Shown here: in pieces, positions 8,496 to 16,752 of the stretch
Position numbering within the stretch: the stretch's first letter is position 1
Layout of the letters: each line of letters opens with the position of its first letter
Assembly: GCA_964650945.1 (NCBI GenBank)
Contig: CAZYXU010000005.1
Coordinates: forward strand, 1-64,000
DNA from: JAXGPF01 sp964650945
GTDB lineage: Bacteria; Verrucomicrobiota; Kiritimatiellia; JAAZAB01
Reading direction: 5' to 3'
Length of the DNA stretch: 64,000 nt
Notes under the pieces: generated by a model
What the model saw: the letters and a program-made list of their open reading frames with translations, nothing else
Told to the model about the DNA's origin: nothing
Database searches by the model: none
Translations under genes and position numbers: made by a program

Positions 8496-9373
8496 TTGTC
8501 TGGGCGGTCAAACGTTTGGAAAAAGCCCTGGCGCGGATGCCGCGCGCGCGCGCCATGCGCTGGGGCGCCGTCTTGGGGCGTTTCCTCGGCTCGGTGCTGC
8601 GCCTGCGCCGGCGCGAGGTGGCGCGGAACATCGCCCGCTGTTTCCCGGAGCGGCCTCCCGCGGAAATCCGCGCCATTACCGACGGCATGTACCGCAATTT
8701 CGGCCTGCTACTGGTGGAAGTGCTGCGTTTCGGCGCGGTGGACCGGCGCCACCTGCGCGAACTGGTGGAACTGGACGGCGAAAACCCCCTGCCGCAGGTG
8801 CTGGCGCAAGGGAAGGGCGCGCTGGTGCTGACCGCCCATATCGGTAATTTCGAATTGCTCTGCACCATGGCCCCCCTCTTTGGCGTGCCGCTGACCGTCA
8901 TCACTAAAACCATCAAGCCGGCGGCCTTGAATGACCACTGGGAACAGGCGCGGCGCCGGCTCGGGGTCAAGACCCTGCCGCCTCGCAATTCCTACCGCGC
9001 CTGCCGGCAAGTGCTTAAACAAAACGAAGTGCTGGGATTCGTTCTGGATCAGAACATGAAACGCAAGCACGGCATTTTTGTGGAGTTTTTCGGCCGCCCG
9101 GCCTGCACTTCCCCGGGGCTGGCCTTCCTGAGCGCCCGCAGCCAGGCGCCGGTGATCCCGGTGTTCATGATCCGCCAGCCGGACGGCCGCCATCGGGTCA
9201 AAATATTCCCGCCGCTGCCGCCGCCCGGCGACTGCGAGCCGGAAACCATCCGGGCCGCCACGCAGACCTACACCAGGGTGATTGAAGACGTCATCCGGGA
9301 ATATCCCGCGCAATGGACCTGGATGCACCGCCGCTGGCGCACCCAGCCGATGGAAGAAAAGGCTGAAGGGTGA
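8492..9373 (+). CDS. lpxL: LpxL/HtrB-family lipid A acyltransferase
   Basis: Inner-membrane acyltransferase that adds a secondary acyl chain to a lipid A precursor. The 293-residue protein contains the catalytic HX4E motif in TAHIGNFELL (about H116, E121), the conserved FVLDQNMKRKHGIFVEFFG block, and a C-terminal PAQWTWMHRRW of the type seen in LpxL/LpxM. A weakly hydrophobic N-terminal helix may anchor it. It starts within the clpC stop codon and ends at the tandem/inverted repeat at 9361-9413. Which acyl position it modifies cannot be read from the sequence. Confidence 0.88.
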   Translation: MIVWAVKRLEKALARMPRARAMRWGAVLGRFLGSVLRLRRREVARNIARCFPERPPAEIRAITDGMYRNFGLLLVEVLRFGAVDRRHLRELVELDGENPLPQVLAQGKGALVLTAHIGNFELLCTMAPLFGVPLTVITKTIKPAALNDHWEQARRRLGVKTLPPRNSYRACRQVLKQNEVLGFVLDQNMKRKHGIFVEFFGRPACTSPGLAFLSARSQAPVIPVFMIRQPDGRHRVKIFPPLPPPGDCEPETIRAATQTYTRVIEDVIREYPAQWTWMHRRWRTQPMEEKAEG

Positions 9374-9413
9374 AGGCTGAAGGGTGAATCACTGCATCAT
9401 TCAACCTTCAGCC
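9361..9413. terminator. Tandem repeat plus 15-bp hairpin between convergent genes
   Basis: GGCTGAAGGGTGAA is repeated exactly at 9361-9374 and 9375-9388. The second copy forms a 15-bp stem with one mismatch (9375-9389 with 9399-9413) and a 9-base loop. The element covers the lpxL stop codon and the last codons and stop of the opposing glycosyltransferase. A bidirectional terminator is plausible from position, though no long T-run follows on either side. Confidence 0.55.
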
Positions 9414-10281
9414 TTGCCAGCATTTGGGCGATTTGACAGCGCCAGGGATGCGCCAGCCGGTAGCGTTCCGCCTGGAGTTCGCGTTCCAATTCCAACAGGC
9501 GGTTGGCGCCCGTCTCCGCGCGCATCCGTCCGGATTCCGGCAGCCCCGCCTGCATGTATTTCGCGATCAACCGCTGATCCTGCTCGCGGGCGATGACGGC
9601 GCCTTGGCTGATGGTGTTGCGCCCGTGCAGACGGTAATCCAGCAGTTCCCGGTCATGCAGGTAATGCACGCGTCCGGGCGCCGCCAGCATGGCGCGGAAA
9701 ATGTAGTCGTAATCGTGGAGGTAACGCAGCGGCGCAAACCCGCCCACCGCGCGCGCCAGTTCCGCCTCCAAAAAGAGATTGGACGTGCCGATCATCAGGT
9801 TGCCCCGCAAAAACGCGGTGTACAGGTCGCCGCACTGGAAGTAAAACCGGCGGTTGCGCGCATGCCAGGCGCGCCAGGGATGATCCGCGGGCAGCGGCGC
9901 CCCGGCGGCGTCGATGGGGCGGACGTCGGTAAAAAGACATGCCGCCCCGGTCCGCTCCCGGACTTCGATCAAAGTCGCCAGGCGGTCGGTCGGGTAACGG
10001 TCGTCGGAATTCAGGATGGCGATGCAAGCCCCGCGCGCCATGGCCAGCCCGTTATTCAGGGCGTTATAGGCGTCCTGGTTGGCCTGGCGCACGGCGCGGA
10101 TGCGCGCGTCCCGGAAACCGGCGATGACATCCGGCGTTTGGTCGGTGGAGCCGTCATCCACGATGATCAGTTCCAGGTTGCCGTAAGTCTGGTTCAGGAC
10201 GCTGCTGATGGCGGCCCCGACGAATTTTTCGTGGTTGTAGGCGGGGATGATGACGGAAATCATGTCGGCGGTTGGGTTCAT
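9397..10281 (-). CDS. Family 2 glycosyltransferase
   Basis: GT-A fold glycosyltransferase, probably working on a surface polysaccharide or glycan. The N-terminus carries MISVIIPAYNHEKFVGAAIS and LELIIVDDGSTDQT, the nucleotide-sugar site. The metal-binding DXD-like element is ILNSDDRYPTDRLA. A C-terminal helical tail (about 225-294) holds basic and leucine-rich stretches. The ATG at 10281 (MNPTADMIS) is used; the frame extends to 10305 and an ATG at 10263 is also possible, with no clear ribosome site to decide. It is the last gene of a - strand operon after the methyltransferase. The acceptor is unknown. Confidence 0.85.
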   Translation of the reverse strand: MNPTADMISVIIPAYNHEKFVGAAISSVLNQTYGNLELIIVDDGSTDQTPDVIAGFRDARIRAVRQANQDAYNALNNGLAMARGACIAILNSDDRYPTDRLATLIEVRERTGAACLFTDVRPIDAAGAPLPADHPWRAWHARNRRFYFQCGDLYTAFLRGNLMIGTSNLFLEAELARAVGGFAPLRYLHDYDYIFRAMLAAPGRVHYLHDRELLDYRLHGRNTISQGAVIAREQDQRLIAKYMQAGLPESGRMRAETGANRLLELERELQAERYRLAHPWRCQIAQMLARLKVE

Positions 10282-10338
10282 GCTCGGTCTGCCAGTCCAG
10301 AGCATGCAAGGTAAGGCATGCTCCTGGAATTTACAAGG

Positions 10339-11082
10339 TTAAAGCTTGCGCAGGATGAAAACGAATTCCGGTCCGTAGTGGTTGATCATTTCGACGCGCA
10401 GCGGCAGTTGCAACTGGCGGCGCAGATAGAGCAAGATTTCCAGGATTTCCCATTCGGTCCAGGCATGATAATGGATGGCGTAGCCGGTTCGCAGGTAGGC
10501 TTCCACCTGCCGGCGGGCGGCCTCCGGATCGTCAATCTTGTTCACCAGGCGCACGAATTCCTCGACGGCCGGCCGGCGCGACCATTCCGGGCCTTCGCGG
10601 TAGTCGCGTTCGACATGCGCCAATTCCGTCGCCGGCCGGTCTTGGTCGAACGAATGGCGCATGTCCGGCACGGACAGGAAAAGCACGCCGTTCGGGCGCA
10701 GCACCCGGAGCATGTTTTTCAGGGCGCCGATGGGATTTTGGCAGTGCTCGAGAAAATGGTTGGCGATGACGAAATGCTGGGTGGCATCCGGGAAGGTTGC
10801 CAGGGTCTCGCCGTCGTCAAGAATATCAACATCCACCAGCGCCCGTTTTTTGAAGTCAGGGTATTGACGGCGGAGTTCGGCCAGCGGGATGCGGTCCACG
10901 TATTGGACCTGGGCGCCCGGGGGAACCTCAAGCGGGTTGTGCAGCGCGCCGATCTCAATGCCCCGCCCGGACAGATAACGCCGCGCGATGCGCGCGCGCG
11001 AAAACGGCTCCGGCAGAATGCGTTTCAGCCAGGGACAGGTTTTCAGCGCCAGCCAGCCGCAGAAAACGATGAATCTTCTCAT
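10339..11082 (-). CDS. SAM-dependent methyltransferase (class I)
   Basis: Class I methyltransferase of about 247 residues. The SAM-binding region is visible as GRGIEIGALHNPLEVPPGAQVQYVDR (about 39-63), then VDVDILDDGETLATFPDATQHFVIANHFLEHCQNP and LKNMLRVLRPNGVLFLSVPD, the motif II/III area of Methyltransf_11-like enzymes. The substrate is not identifiable; proteins of this kind often sit in glycan clusters, and a glycosyltransferase follows. Its ATG overlaps the stop of the upstream secreted protein (ATGA at 11079-11082), indicating coupled translation. Confidence 0.85.
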   Translation of the reverse strand: MRRFIVFCGWLALKTCPWLKRILPEPFSRARIARRYLSGRGIEIGALHNPLEVPPGAQVQYVDRIPLAELRRQYPDFKKRALVDVDILDDGETLATFPDATQHFVIANHFLEHCQNPIGALKNMLRVLRPNGVLFLSVPDMRHSFDQDRPATELAHVERDYREGPEWSRRPAVEEFVRLVNKIDDPEAARRQVEAYLRTGYAIHYHAWTEWEILEILLYLRRQLQLPLRVEMINHYGPEFVFILRKL

Positions 11083-13403
11083 TCGTAAACCGTGATCGCA
11101 ATCAAGTCATAGACAATCGGCCCGGCGGGGTAATTCAGGGCGTCATCCCGCTGGTCCACGGCGAAATAAACATAAAACAGGCCCGCCGATGGAGTAAAAT
11201 CGCTCAAGGCCGCGGTTGGCGGCAGGTCGAATAACGGCCCCTGGTAGGCCGGCCGGCAGACGCGGAAATCGCCGTCGAATGCAATCCAGAGCATGGATTC
11301 GTCCAGGTAATACCAGCGGTTGTTGCCGGCGTCCCAGGCCAGCACCCACCAGTCGGCCTCCAGTCCGGCATAGCCCCCCGCGTCTAATGCCACCGTGACG
11401 GTCAGCGGCTCGCCGTTTTGCAGCGCCAGGCTGCCGCTGGCCCCGTTGGCTTTGATCGCCGGAACGGGCCATGGCGGCTCCGGCGGCCAGAGCAGCACCG
11501 GCGCCAGCGCATCGCGGACGAGCGTATTGCGGCCATCCGACACTATGGCGCGGATGGTGTATGCGCCGGCCGTCTCCGCGCCGCTGTACCACTCGTAGGC
11601 GCCGGCGCCCGCCGCCTGGTTGGTCAGCGTGGCGATCACGGTCCCGGCGAACCCGGCGCCCGCGCCCGTGCCGTAAAGCAGGGTGATGGTCAGCGCATCG
11701 CCGTCGGCGTCGCCGGCTACCCAGCGGATGGTGAACCGGTGGTTGACCGGGGTGTTGGGCGCGCAGAGTTTGATGTCGTCAAGTTGCAGGCTGATGGGCA
11801 CGGATGGCTCCAGCGGGTGGAAGATAAAATAGTTTACCGCCGGCACATTGGTCCAGCCGGCGCTGGGGGGCGCCCCGCGCGTCTCCAGCAATGCCGGATC
11901 CCATAAATCCACGGTGTAATCGTTCCATCCTTCATGCAGGAGCAGGTCCTTGGTCAAAGACGCATCCGTTTCGAAGTCGGTGTAAACCCATTGCAGGCGG
12001 GCCACGGCGCCGATGCTGTTTTCGCGGGTATGCTGCGAGGCGTAGGCAGATGACGGATAGGGCGCGGCATCGAACAGCATGCGAAAAGTCAGGTAGCGGT
12101 AGCGGGCGGTGGGGATGGGGATGGAGATGCCGCCGGGGTTGAGCAAACTCAGCGCAATCTGCGGATCGCCGCTGGTGCTGGTGGCCGTCAGCCTGCCGCC
12201 GCTGAAAACAGGGCTGGTGATGTTGACGGTGCGGTGGGGGTCAATATCCGCCGCATCGCTCATGTCCCAGGCGTTGCCGCGCTCCGCGGCCGCGTATTCG
12301 ACGCCGCTGGTGAACGACGGCGCCGTGAAGGCGAATGTCGGGCGGGCGTTGATCCGGATCGGCGGGGAGTAATCGCTGCGGGCCAGTTCCTGAAACGTGC
12401 TGCCGGTGTCCAGCACGGCCTTGAGATAAAGATAATACCGCCCCGGCGGCAGCGCGCCGGTATGGAAGACCAGCGCGCCGTCGTTGGCGATGCCGGTCAG
12501 AAACAAAACGCCTTTATCCGCAAGATTGTTGGTGGCGACATAAAGTTGCAGGGAAATCCGGTCGCTGTCCGGGTGGAGGGAGGTGTTGGTCCAGGTCAGG
12601 GTGAACCGGGTGTTGGTGGCGGAATGATACAGCCGGATCCAGTCCGCGCTGTAATCCATGCCGCGCCTGGCATACAGCGACGGCACGATGTAAAACCCGT
12701 AAATTGTGCCGGCCCAAGTGCCCCCGATGGCGGGCGAGCCCCAACCCGAAAAATGCGGAATGCGCTCGCTTTCAATGGTTGCGCCGGTGAGGTCCAGGTC
12801 ATAAATCCGGAAACCGTCCGGGTAGGGCGCGGGGATGGCCTCGCCGCCAATGGGGCGGATGTAATCGAAGTCGGCAAAGTTTAAATAATTGTTTTCATTC
12901 GTGCCAATCATGGTCTTATTCCAGGTGATCTGGCAATAGGAACGCGTGTCCGCATCGAGCGCATGCCGGAAGGACAGCCGGTTGTAATAATCGGCGGCGA
13001 TCGGATTCAGCGGCCCGTAAGGCGTGCCGGGTGAATGCCGGGTGAAATACTGGAGATAGCCCGGATCGGACACGACGCCGCGGAACAGCGGGTGGAAATG
13101 GGCCGGCAGATCCAGGTCATAGCCGGCGCCGTTCCAGACGCCGCCGGCGGGCGGGGTGTACGGTTCGAAGAATCCGTAACGGTAGGTAATGTCGTAGAGT
13201 TCCGCCATGTCCCACGCCTTGCCGGCGTCCATGCCCGCGAATTCATCGCTTTCCGGGAAGACCAACGCGCCGGCGGGGTGGGTGATGTCAATGCCGGCGC
13301 AAGCGTCCGCGCCGGCCATCACCCAGCCGGCGATCGCCGCCCATGCGGCGATTTTTAAAATGAGCGCTGATGTTTGCATATTGGCCGTGCATATTGTCCG
13401 CAT
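11079..13403 (-). CDS. Large secreted protein with repeated AWDM motifs, function unknown
   Basis: Exported protein of about 775 residues with no enzyme motif that I recognise. A signal peptide is clear (MQTSALILKIAAWAAIAGWVMAGADACAG when started at 13379); the ATG at 13403 adds eight residues, and neither start has a strong ribosome site. The motif AWDM recurs in similar context at 13206-13217 (DAGKAWDMAELYDI) and 12261-12272 (RGNAWDMSDAADI). Later regions are beta-rich with Ig/cadherin-like wording such as WVAGDADGDALTITLLYG and AGAYTIRAIVSDG. The open frame continues upstream to 14306, but that part is antisense to the aldolase gene and is not included. First gene of an operon with a methyltransferase and a glycosyltransferase. 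Confidence 0.75.
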   Translation of the reverse strand: MRTICTANMQTSALILKIAAWAAIAGWVMAGADACAGIDITHPAGALVFPESDEFAGMDAGKAWDMAELYDITYRYGFFEPYTPPAGGVWNGAGYDLDLPAHFHPLFRGVVSDPGYLQYFTRHSPGTPYGPLNPIAADYYNRLSFRHALDADTRSYCQITWNKTMIGTNENNYLNFADFDYIRPIGGEAIPAPYPDGFRIYDLDLTGATIESERIPHFSGWGSPAIGGTWAGTIYGFYIVPSLYARRGMDYSADWIRLYHSATNTRFTLTWTNTSLHPDSDRISLQLYVATNNLADKGVLFLTGIANDGALVFHTGALPPGRYYLYLKAVLDTGSTFQELARSDYSPPIRINARPTFAFTAPSFTSGVEYAAAERGNAWDMSDAADIDPHRTVNITSPVFSGGRLTATSTSGDPQIALSLLNPGGISIPIPTARYRYLTFRMLFDAAPYPSSAYASQHTRENSIGAVARLQWVYTDFETDASLTKDLLLHEGWNDYTVDLWDPALLETRGAPPSAGWTNVPAVNYFIFHPLEPSVPISLQLDDIKLCAPNTPVNHRFTIRWVAGDADGDALTITLLYGTGAGAGFAGTVIATLTNQAAGAGAYEWYSGAETAGAYTIRAIVSDGRNTLVRDALAPVLLWPPEPPWPVPAIKANGASGSLALQNGEPLTVTVALDAGGYAGLEADWWVLAWDAGNNRWYYLDESMLWIAFDGDFRVCRPAYQGPLFDLPPTAALSDFTPSAGLFYVYFAVDQRDDALNYPAGPIVYDLIAITVYE

Positions 13404-13446
13404 TGTTTGGCGGCCACGCCGCCGGCATTTTTCGTGCCTGCATTGT

Positions 13447-13475
13447 ATTTTTGACGTATTCCATGGGATTGTCAA
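13447..13475 (-). promoter_or_regulatory. Candidate sigma70 promoter for the secreted-protein operon
   Basis: On the minus strand TTGACA (13475-13470) and AAAAAT (13452-13447) are separated by 17 bases. Transcription would start near 13440, about 40 bases before the coding start. The -35 box is perfect and the -10 box matches four of six. Confidence 0.45.
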
Positions 13476-13610
13476 GCGCGAAGTCCCGGATTTTACGCTT
13501 GTTTTATGCCGCGGGTGTGGCAGTATGCGGGTGGAAGGCCCCGGACCGGCGGCGGAGTGTTCCGTCCGGATTGCATGCCGGCCGCCGGCGTTATCCGCCA
13601 TGAGGTTAAA

Positions 13611-14615
13611 ATGCCATTGATTACCGAGCGCAGCCGGGTATTGGAGGTTTATGCGGCCGCCGCGGCGCGCAAGTGGGTGGTGCCGACCTTTTGCTCGGAA
13701 AATCTCACCACCACCGAGGCGATTCTGGCGGCGGTGTCCGAATTCGGCGCCGCCCGCGGCCTGGACTTCCTGCCGGTTGCCATTGCCATCACCAACCTGT
13801 ATGACCATCGGTCGCAAACGCTGAATTATACCCGGACCGGCGCCTGGCGGATGGGACTGAAACTGTTTGCCGCGGACTTGAAGGTGTTGTGCGGACCGGA
13901 TTCGCCGTTTGCCGGACTGCAGGTCATGCTGCACCTGGACCATATCAAGCCGGAATTTGACGGGGAATTGCTGGGGCAGGGAGATTTCGGGGAATTTTCG
14001 TCCATCATGTTCGATGCCTCCGCCGCGCCCTTTGCCCGGAACATCGCGCAGACCGCGGAATTCATGCAAAAGCACGGTCAGGAGATTGTGGTGGAGGGCG
14101 CCTGCGATGAGATTGTGGACGCCGGCGGCGCTCCCGGCGGCTTGACCACGCCGGAACGGGCGGAGATTTATTTGCGCGGCACGCAGGTGGATTTCATGGT
14201 GGCCAACCTGGGCACGGAACACCGCGCCAGCGCCGCCGACCTGCGCTACCACGGCGAACTGGCGCGCGCCATCAGCGCGCGCGTCGGACCCCGGCTGGTC
14301 TTGCACGGGTGTTCTTCGGTCTCGGACGACCAGATCGGGAATCTGTTCGACGATGGCGTCCGCAAGGTGAATATCTGGACGGCGCTGGAGCGCGACAGTT
14401 CGCCCGCGCTGCTGGCGGCCATGACGGCCAACGCCGCCAGGGTGGCCGGCCCGGCCGTGGCGCAGCGTCTACGCGCGCAGGATTTGCTGGGCGCGCGCGC
14501 GGATTTGCGGTCGCCGCCGGATTTGAAATATTTTACCACCGTCTGGCGGCAGGAGATCGTGTTCCGGGAGATGAAAAAAATCGTCGGCAATTTTCTAGGA
14601 TTGTTTTATCGCTGA
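13611..14615 (+). CDS. Class II fructose-bisphosphate aldolase-like protein
   Basis: TIM-barrel protein of 334 residues in the class II (zinc) ketose-bisphosphate aldolase superfamily. Support comes from VMLHLDHIK (the HxDH-type metal/catalytic block), GEFSSIMFDASAAPFARNI (family FSSVMIDGS), VEGACDEI, and the C-terminal LVLHGCSSVSDDQI plus GVRKVNIWTALE (family LHGGSG and KVNIdT). Several usual motifs are altered (GCSS for GGSG, GTEHRAS for GTSHG), so the substrate may not be fructose bisphosphate. The ATG at 13611 is chosen for its GAGG site 5 bases upstream; the frame opens at 13506. UspA follows directly. Confidence 0.75.
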   Translation: MPLITERSRVLEVYAAAAARKWVVPTFCSENLTTTEAILAAVSEFGAARGLDFLPVAIAITNLYDHRSQTLNYTRTGAWRMGLKLFAADLKVLCGPDSPFAGLQVMLHLDHIKPEFDGELLGQGDFGEFSSIMFDASAAPFARNIAQTAEFMQKHGQEIVVEGACDEIVDAGGAPGGLTTPERAEIYLRGTQVDFMVANLGTEHRASAADLRYHGELARAISARVGPRLVLHGCSSVSDDQIGNLFDDGVRKVNIWTALERDSSPALLAAMTANAARVAGPAVAQRLRAQDLLGARADLRSPPDLKYFTTVWRQEIVFREMKKIVGNFLGLFYR

Positions 14616-14634
14616 AATGGCGCGGGAGGCAAGC

Positions 14635-15126
14635 ATGCGGACACCGGCTGGCGCGGGTTGTTTCAAAAACGTGCTCTTTTGCACCGACTTCTCCGAAAAC
14701 GCGGATTTCGCCTTCGATTTTGCCGTGGAGGAGGCGCGGCGCGGCGGCGGGGGCGCGCTGCGGCTGCTGCACGTCATCCCTGAACCGGACGCGCAATTTT
14801 GGAAAACCTACATCAACGATGTGGAGGGCGTCAATCACAAGGCCCGGCGCGACATCGATGCCAAAATCCAAAAAGCCTATGCCGCCCGGATGCCGTTGGA
14901 TGTGCGCCTGGATGCGGCCATCCTGATTGGCGCGGATGCGGATGAGATTTTGAAATATGCCGCCAAGATCCAGGCCGACCTGCTGGTCATCGGCCGCCAA
15001 GGGCGCAGCGCGCTGGGGCGGGTGTTATTCGGCAATGTCACGGAGAAGGTGGTGCGCAAGGCCAATTGCGCGGTGCTCGTGGTGCCGCTGAGTTTTGAAA
15101 AAAACGCCGCCGCTCCGCAGGGATGA
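14635..15126 (+). CDS. uspA: Universal stress protein family protein
   Basis: Single-domain UspA-like nucleotide-binding protein of about 163 residues. FKNVLFCTDFSENADFAFDFA begins the fold, and the ATP-binding G-2x-G-9x-G pattern is in GRQGRSALGRVLFGN (about residues 120-134), followed by ANCAVLVVP. This makes it an ATP-binding type member. An in-frame ATG at 14617 exists, but the ATG at 14635 has GGGAGG five bases upstream and is preferred. It lies 19 bases after the aldolase-like gene and is probably cotranscribed. Its specific stress role is unknown. Confidence 0.85.
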   Translation: MRTPAGAGCFKNVLFCTDFSENADFAFDFAVEEARRGGGGALRLLHVIPEPDAQFWKTYINDVEGVNHKARRDIDAKIQKAYAARMPLDVRLDAAILIGADADEILKYAAKIQADLLVIGRQGRSALGRVLFGNVTEKVVRKANCAVLVVPLSFEKNAAAPQG

Positions 15127-15148
15127 ATCCGCCCGCGCGGCGGCGCGC

Positions 15149-15176
15149 TTGACACCGCCGGCGCGCATGTTAAAAT
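15149..15176 (+). promoter_or_regulatory. Strong candidate sigma70 promoter for the 49-residue membrane peptide
   Basis: A perfect TTGACA (15149-15154), a 16-base spacer and TAAAAT (15171-15176) give an expected start near 15183. That is about 25 bases before the ATG at 15208, which has its own GGGAG site. It supports the small ORF being a real gene. Confidence 0.6.
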
Positions 15177-15207
15177 TTTTAGCCAAACCAGTTGACGGGA
15201 GCGTACG

Positions 15208-15357
15208 ATGGGATTGGCCGATCGGGATTACATGCGCCGGCCTGCGCCGGCAGCGGCGGATGATGCAGTGCGGGGGAACCCGCCGCCGCGCCGCGCCGGT
15301 TGGGTGGCGGCCGCGGCGGCGATGATGATTTTACTGCTGCTGCTGTTATCGTGCTGA
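15208..15357 (+). CDS. 49-residue single-pass membrane peptide (MGLADRDYM start)
   Basis: A short ORF that reads MGLADRDYMRRPAP and so on, then a proline/arginine linker, and ends in a hydrophobic segment from GWVAAAAAMM to LLLLLLSC at the C-terminus. This gives a cytoplasmic N-terminus and a C-terminal membrane anchor. GGGAG lies 6 bases before the ATG and a good promoter lies at 15149-15176. The opening LADRDYMR resembles small membrane proteins and N-termini of some membrane proteases, but no function is assigned. Its last 12 bases overlap the opposing zinc-ribbon gene. Confidence 0.7.
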   Translation: MGLADRDYMRRPAPAAADDAVRGNPPPRRAGWVAAAAAMMILLLLLLSC

Positions 15358-15555
15358 AAAGGGCGGAGCCCCGGACGGCGCGCCGGTCACCTCCCGCGAA
15401 CCGAGCGAAGTGGCGCAGGTGACGCAGCGGTACTCATACAATTCCGCGTGCGGCAGGATCAACAGCAGGCGTTCGCGTACGGGGCGCAGGGCGCCGCATT
15501 TCGGGCAATACAATTCCGAAGCGCTGAATTTTTCAAATTGTTTTTGCCGGCGCAT
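15346..15555 (-). CDS. Small zinc-ribbon protein
   Basis: 69-residue protein with two cysteine pairs, CPKC (about 17-20) and CVTC (about 44-47), separated by the conserved-looking block RPVRERLLLILPHAELYEYRC. This matches a family of short bacterial proteins of unknown role with one treble/zinc ribbon. The C-terminal tail (GAPSGAPPFSAR) is probably disordered. It converges on the 49-residue membrane peptide, the two genes sharing 12 bases, and is divergent from the glycosyltransferase pair. No DNA- or RNA-binding role can be shown. Confidence 0.7.
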   Translation of the reverse strand: MRRQKQFEKFSASELYCPKCGALRPVRERLLLILPHAELYEYRCVTCATSLGSREVTGAPSGAPPFSAR

Positions 15556-15642
15556 AATAGTCCATTAAAAAATACTCACGGCCGTCGCGGATGCTAACCG
15601 AATCGGCACCCATGATCAAGCCGTAAAACTCCAAGCAGCGTC

Positions 15643-16752
15643 ATGCATATCTGCCTCGACATTCAATCCGCCATCGCGCAGCGCGCCGGGGTCGGCCGTT
15701 ATACGCGGATGCTGCTGGAAAACCTGGCCGGACTGCGCGGGACGGATGAAGTGAGTTTTTTTTACTTCGATTTTCAGCGCCGCGGAGCCGTGTCCTGTCC
15801 CCCGGGCGCCCGCGGCCGGGCCGTGCGCTGGCTGCCCGGGCGGCTGGCGCAGCAGGCCTGGAAGCGCCTGGATTGGCCGCCTTTCGATTGGCTGGCCGGC
15901 CGGGCCGACGTCTATCATTTCCCGAATTTCATCATCCCGCCCCTGCGGCGCGGCCGGGCGGTGGTGACGATGCATGACGTGAGTTTCCTGCGCCATCCGG
16001 AATTCACGGAAGCCCGCAACCTGGATTACCTGCGCGCGCGCCTGGCCGATACCGTGGCGCGCGCCGATGCGATCATCACCGATTCGGCTTTTTGCGCCGC
16101 GGAAATGGCGGAGTTGCTGCCCGCCAGCCGCGGGAAGACAACGGCCATCCACCTTGGCATCGGCGGCGAATTTGCCCCCGCCGCCCCGCCGGCGGATTGG
16201 CGCGCCCGGCGCGGGCTGGCGCGGCCTTACCTGCTGTCGGTCGGCACCGTCGAGCCGCGCAAGAATTTCACTTTTCTGCTGGAGGTGTTTGAACAATTGA
16301 CCGGGTTTGACGGCGACCTGGTGATTGCCGGGCGGCGGGGATGGAAGTGCGAACCGATCCTGGCGCGCCTGCGCGCCTCGCCGCGCGCGGCGCGTATCCA
16401 TTGGCTGGCGGATGCGGCGGACGCGGAATTACCGTGGCTGTACGCCGGTGCGGAATTGCTGGTATATCCTTCCGTTTACGAGGGGTTTGGCTTCCCCCCG
16501 CTGGAAGCCATGGCCTGCGGCACACCGGTCCTGGCGTCGGCCGGCGGCTCGCTGCCGGAGGTCCTGGGCGGCGGCGCCTGGATTTTACCGGGATTCCGCG
16601 CGGACGAATGGGCGGCGGCCGTGCACCGCCTGCTGTCCGACGCCGCCGCGCGCGCGTCATGGGCGGAGCGCGGCCGGGCTTGGGCGGCACGTTACACCTG
16701 GGCGGAAACCGCTCGCCGCACCTGGTCGGTTTACCGCGGGGTGGCGCCATGA
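15643..16752 (+). CDS. Family 4-type glycosyltransferase (GT-B)
   Basis: 369-residue GT-B glycosyltransferase. The N-terminal domain starts MHICLDIQSAIAQRAGVGRYTRML. The C-terminal domain has LLSVGTVEPRKNFTFLLEVF and the nucleotide-sugar EX7E-type block YPSVYEGFGFPPLEAMACGTPVLAS. The layout is like mannosyl- or glucosyltransferases acting on polysaccharides. It overlaps the next glycosyltransferase by three bases (ATGA at 16749-16752), and the two proteins share their domain plan, so they probably act on the same glycan and may be a duplication. Donor and acceptor are unknown. Confidence 0.9.
   Translation: MHICLDIQSAIAQRAGVGRYTRMLLENLAGLRGTDEVSFFYFDFQRRGAVSCPPGARGRAVRWLPGRLAQQAWKRLDWPPFDWLAGRADVYHFPNFIIPPLRRGRAVVTMHDVSFLRHPEFTEARNLDYLRARLADTVARADAIITDSAFCAAEMAELLPASRGKTTAIHLGIGGEFAPAAPPADWRARRGLARPYLLSVGTVEPRKNFTFLLEVFEQLTGFDGDLVIAGRRGWKCEPILARLRASPRAARIHWLADAADAELPWLYAGAELLVYPSVYEGFGFPPLEAMACGTPVLASAGGSLPEVLGGGAWILPGFRADEWAAAVHRLLSDAAARASWAERGRAWAARYTWAETARRTWSVYRGVAP

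Noticed and set aside
9424..10314. 296-residue open frame on the + strand
   Set aside because: It mirrors the family 2 glycosyltransferase on the other strand, which has clear catalytic motifs.
13404..14306. N-terminal extension of the 11079-14306 open frame
   Set aside because: It lies antisense to the class II aldolase-like gene and has no signal peptide; the real protein begins at 13403 or 13379.
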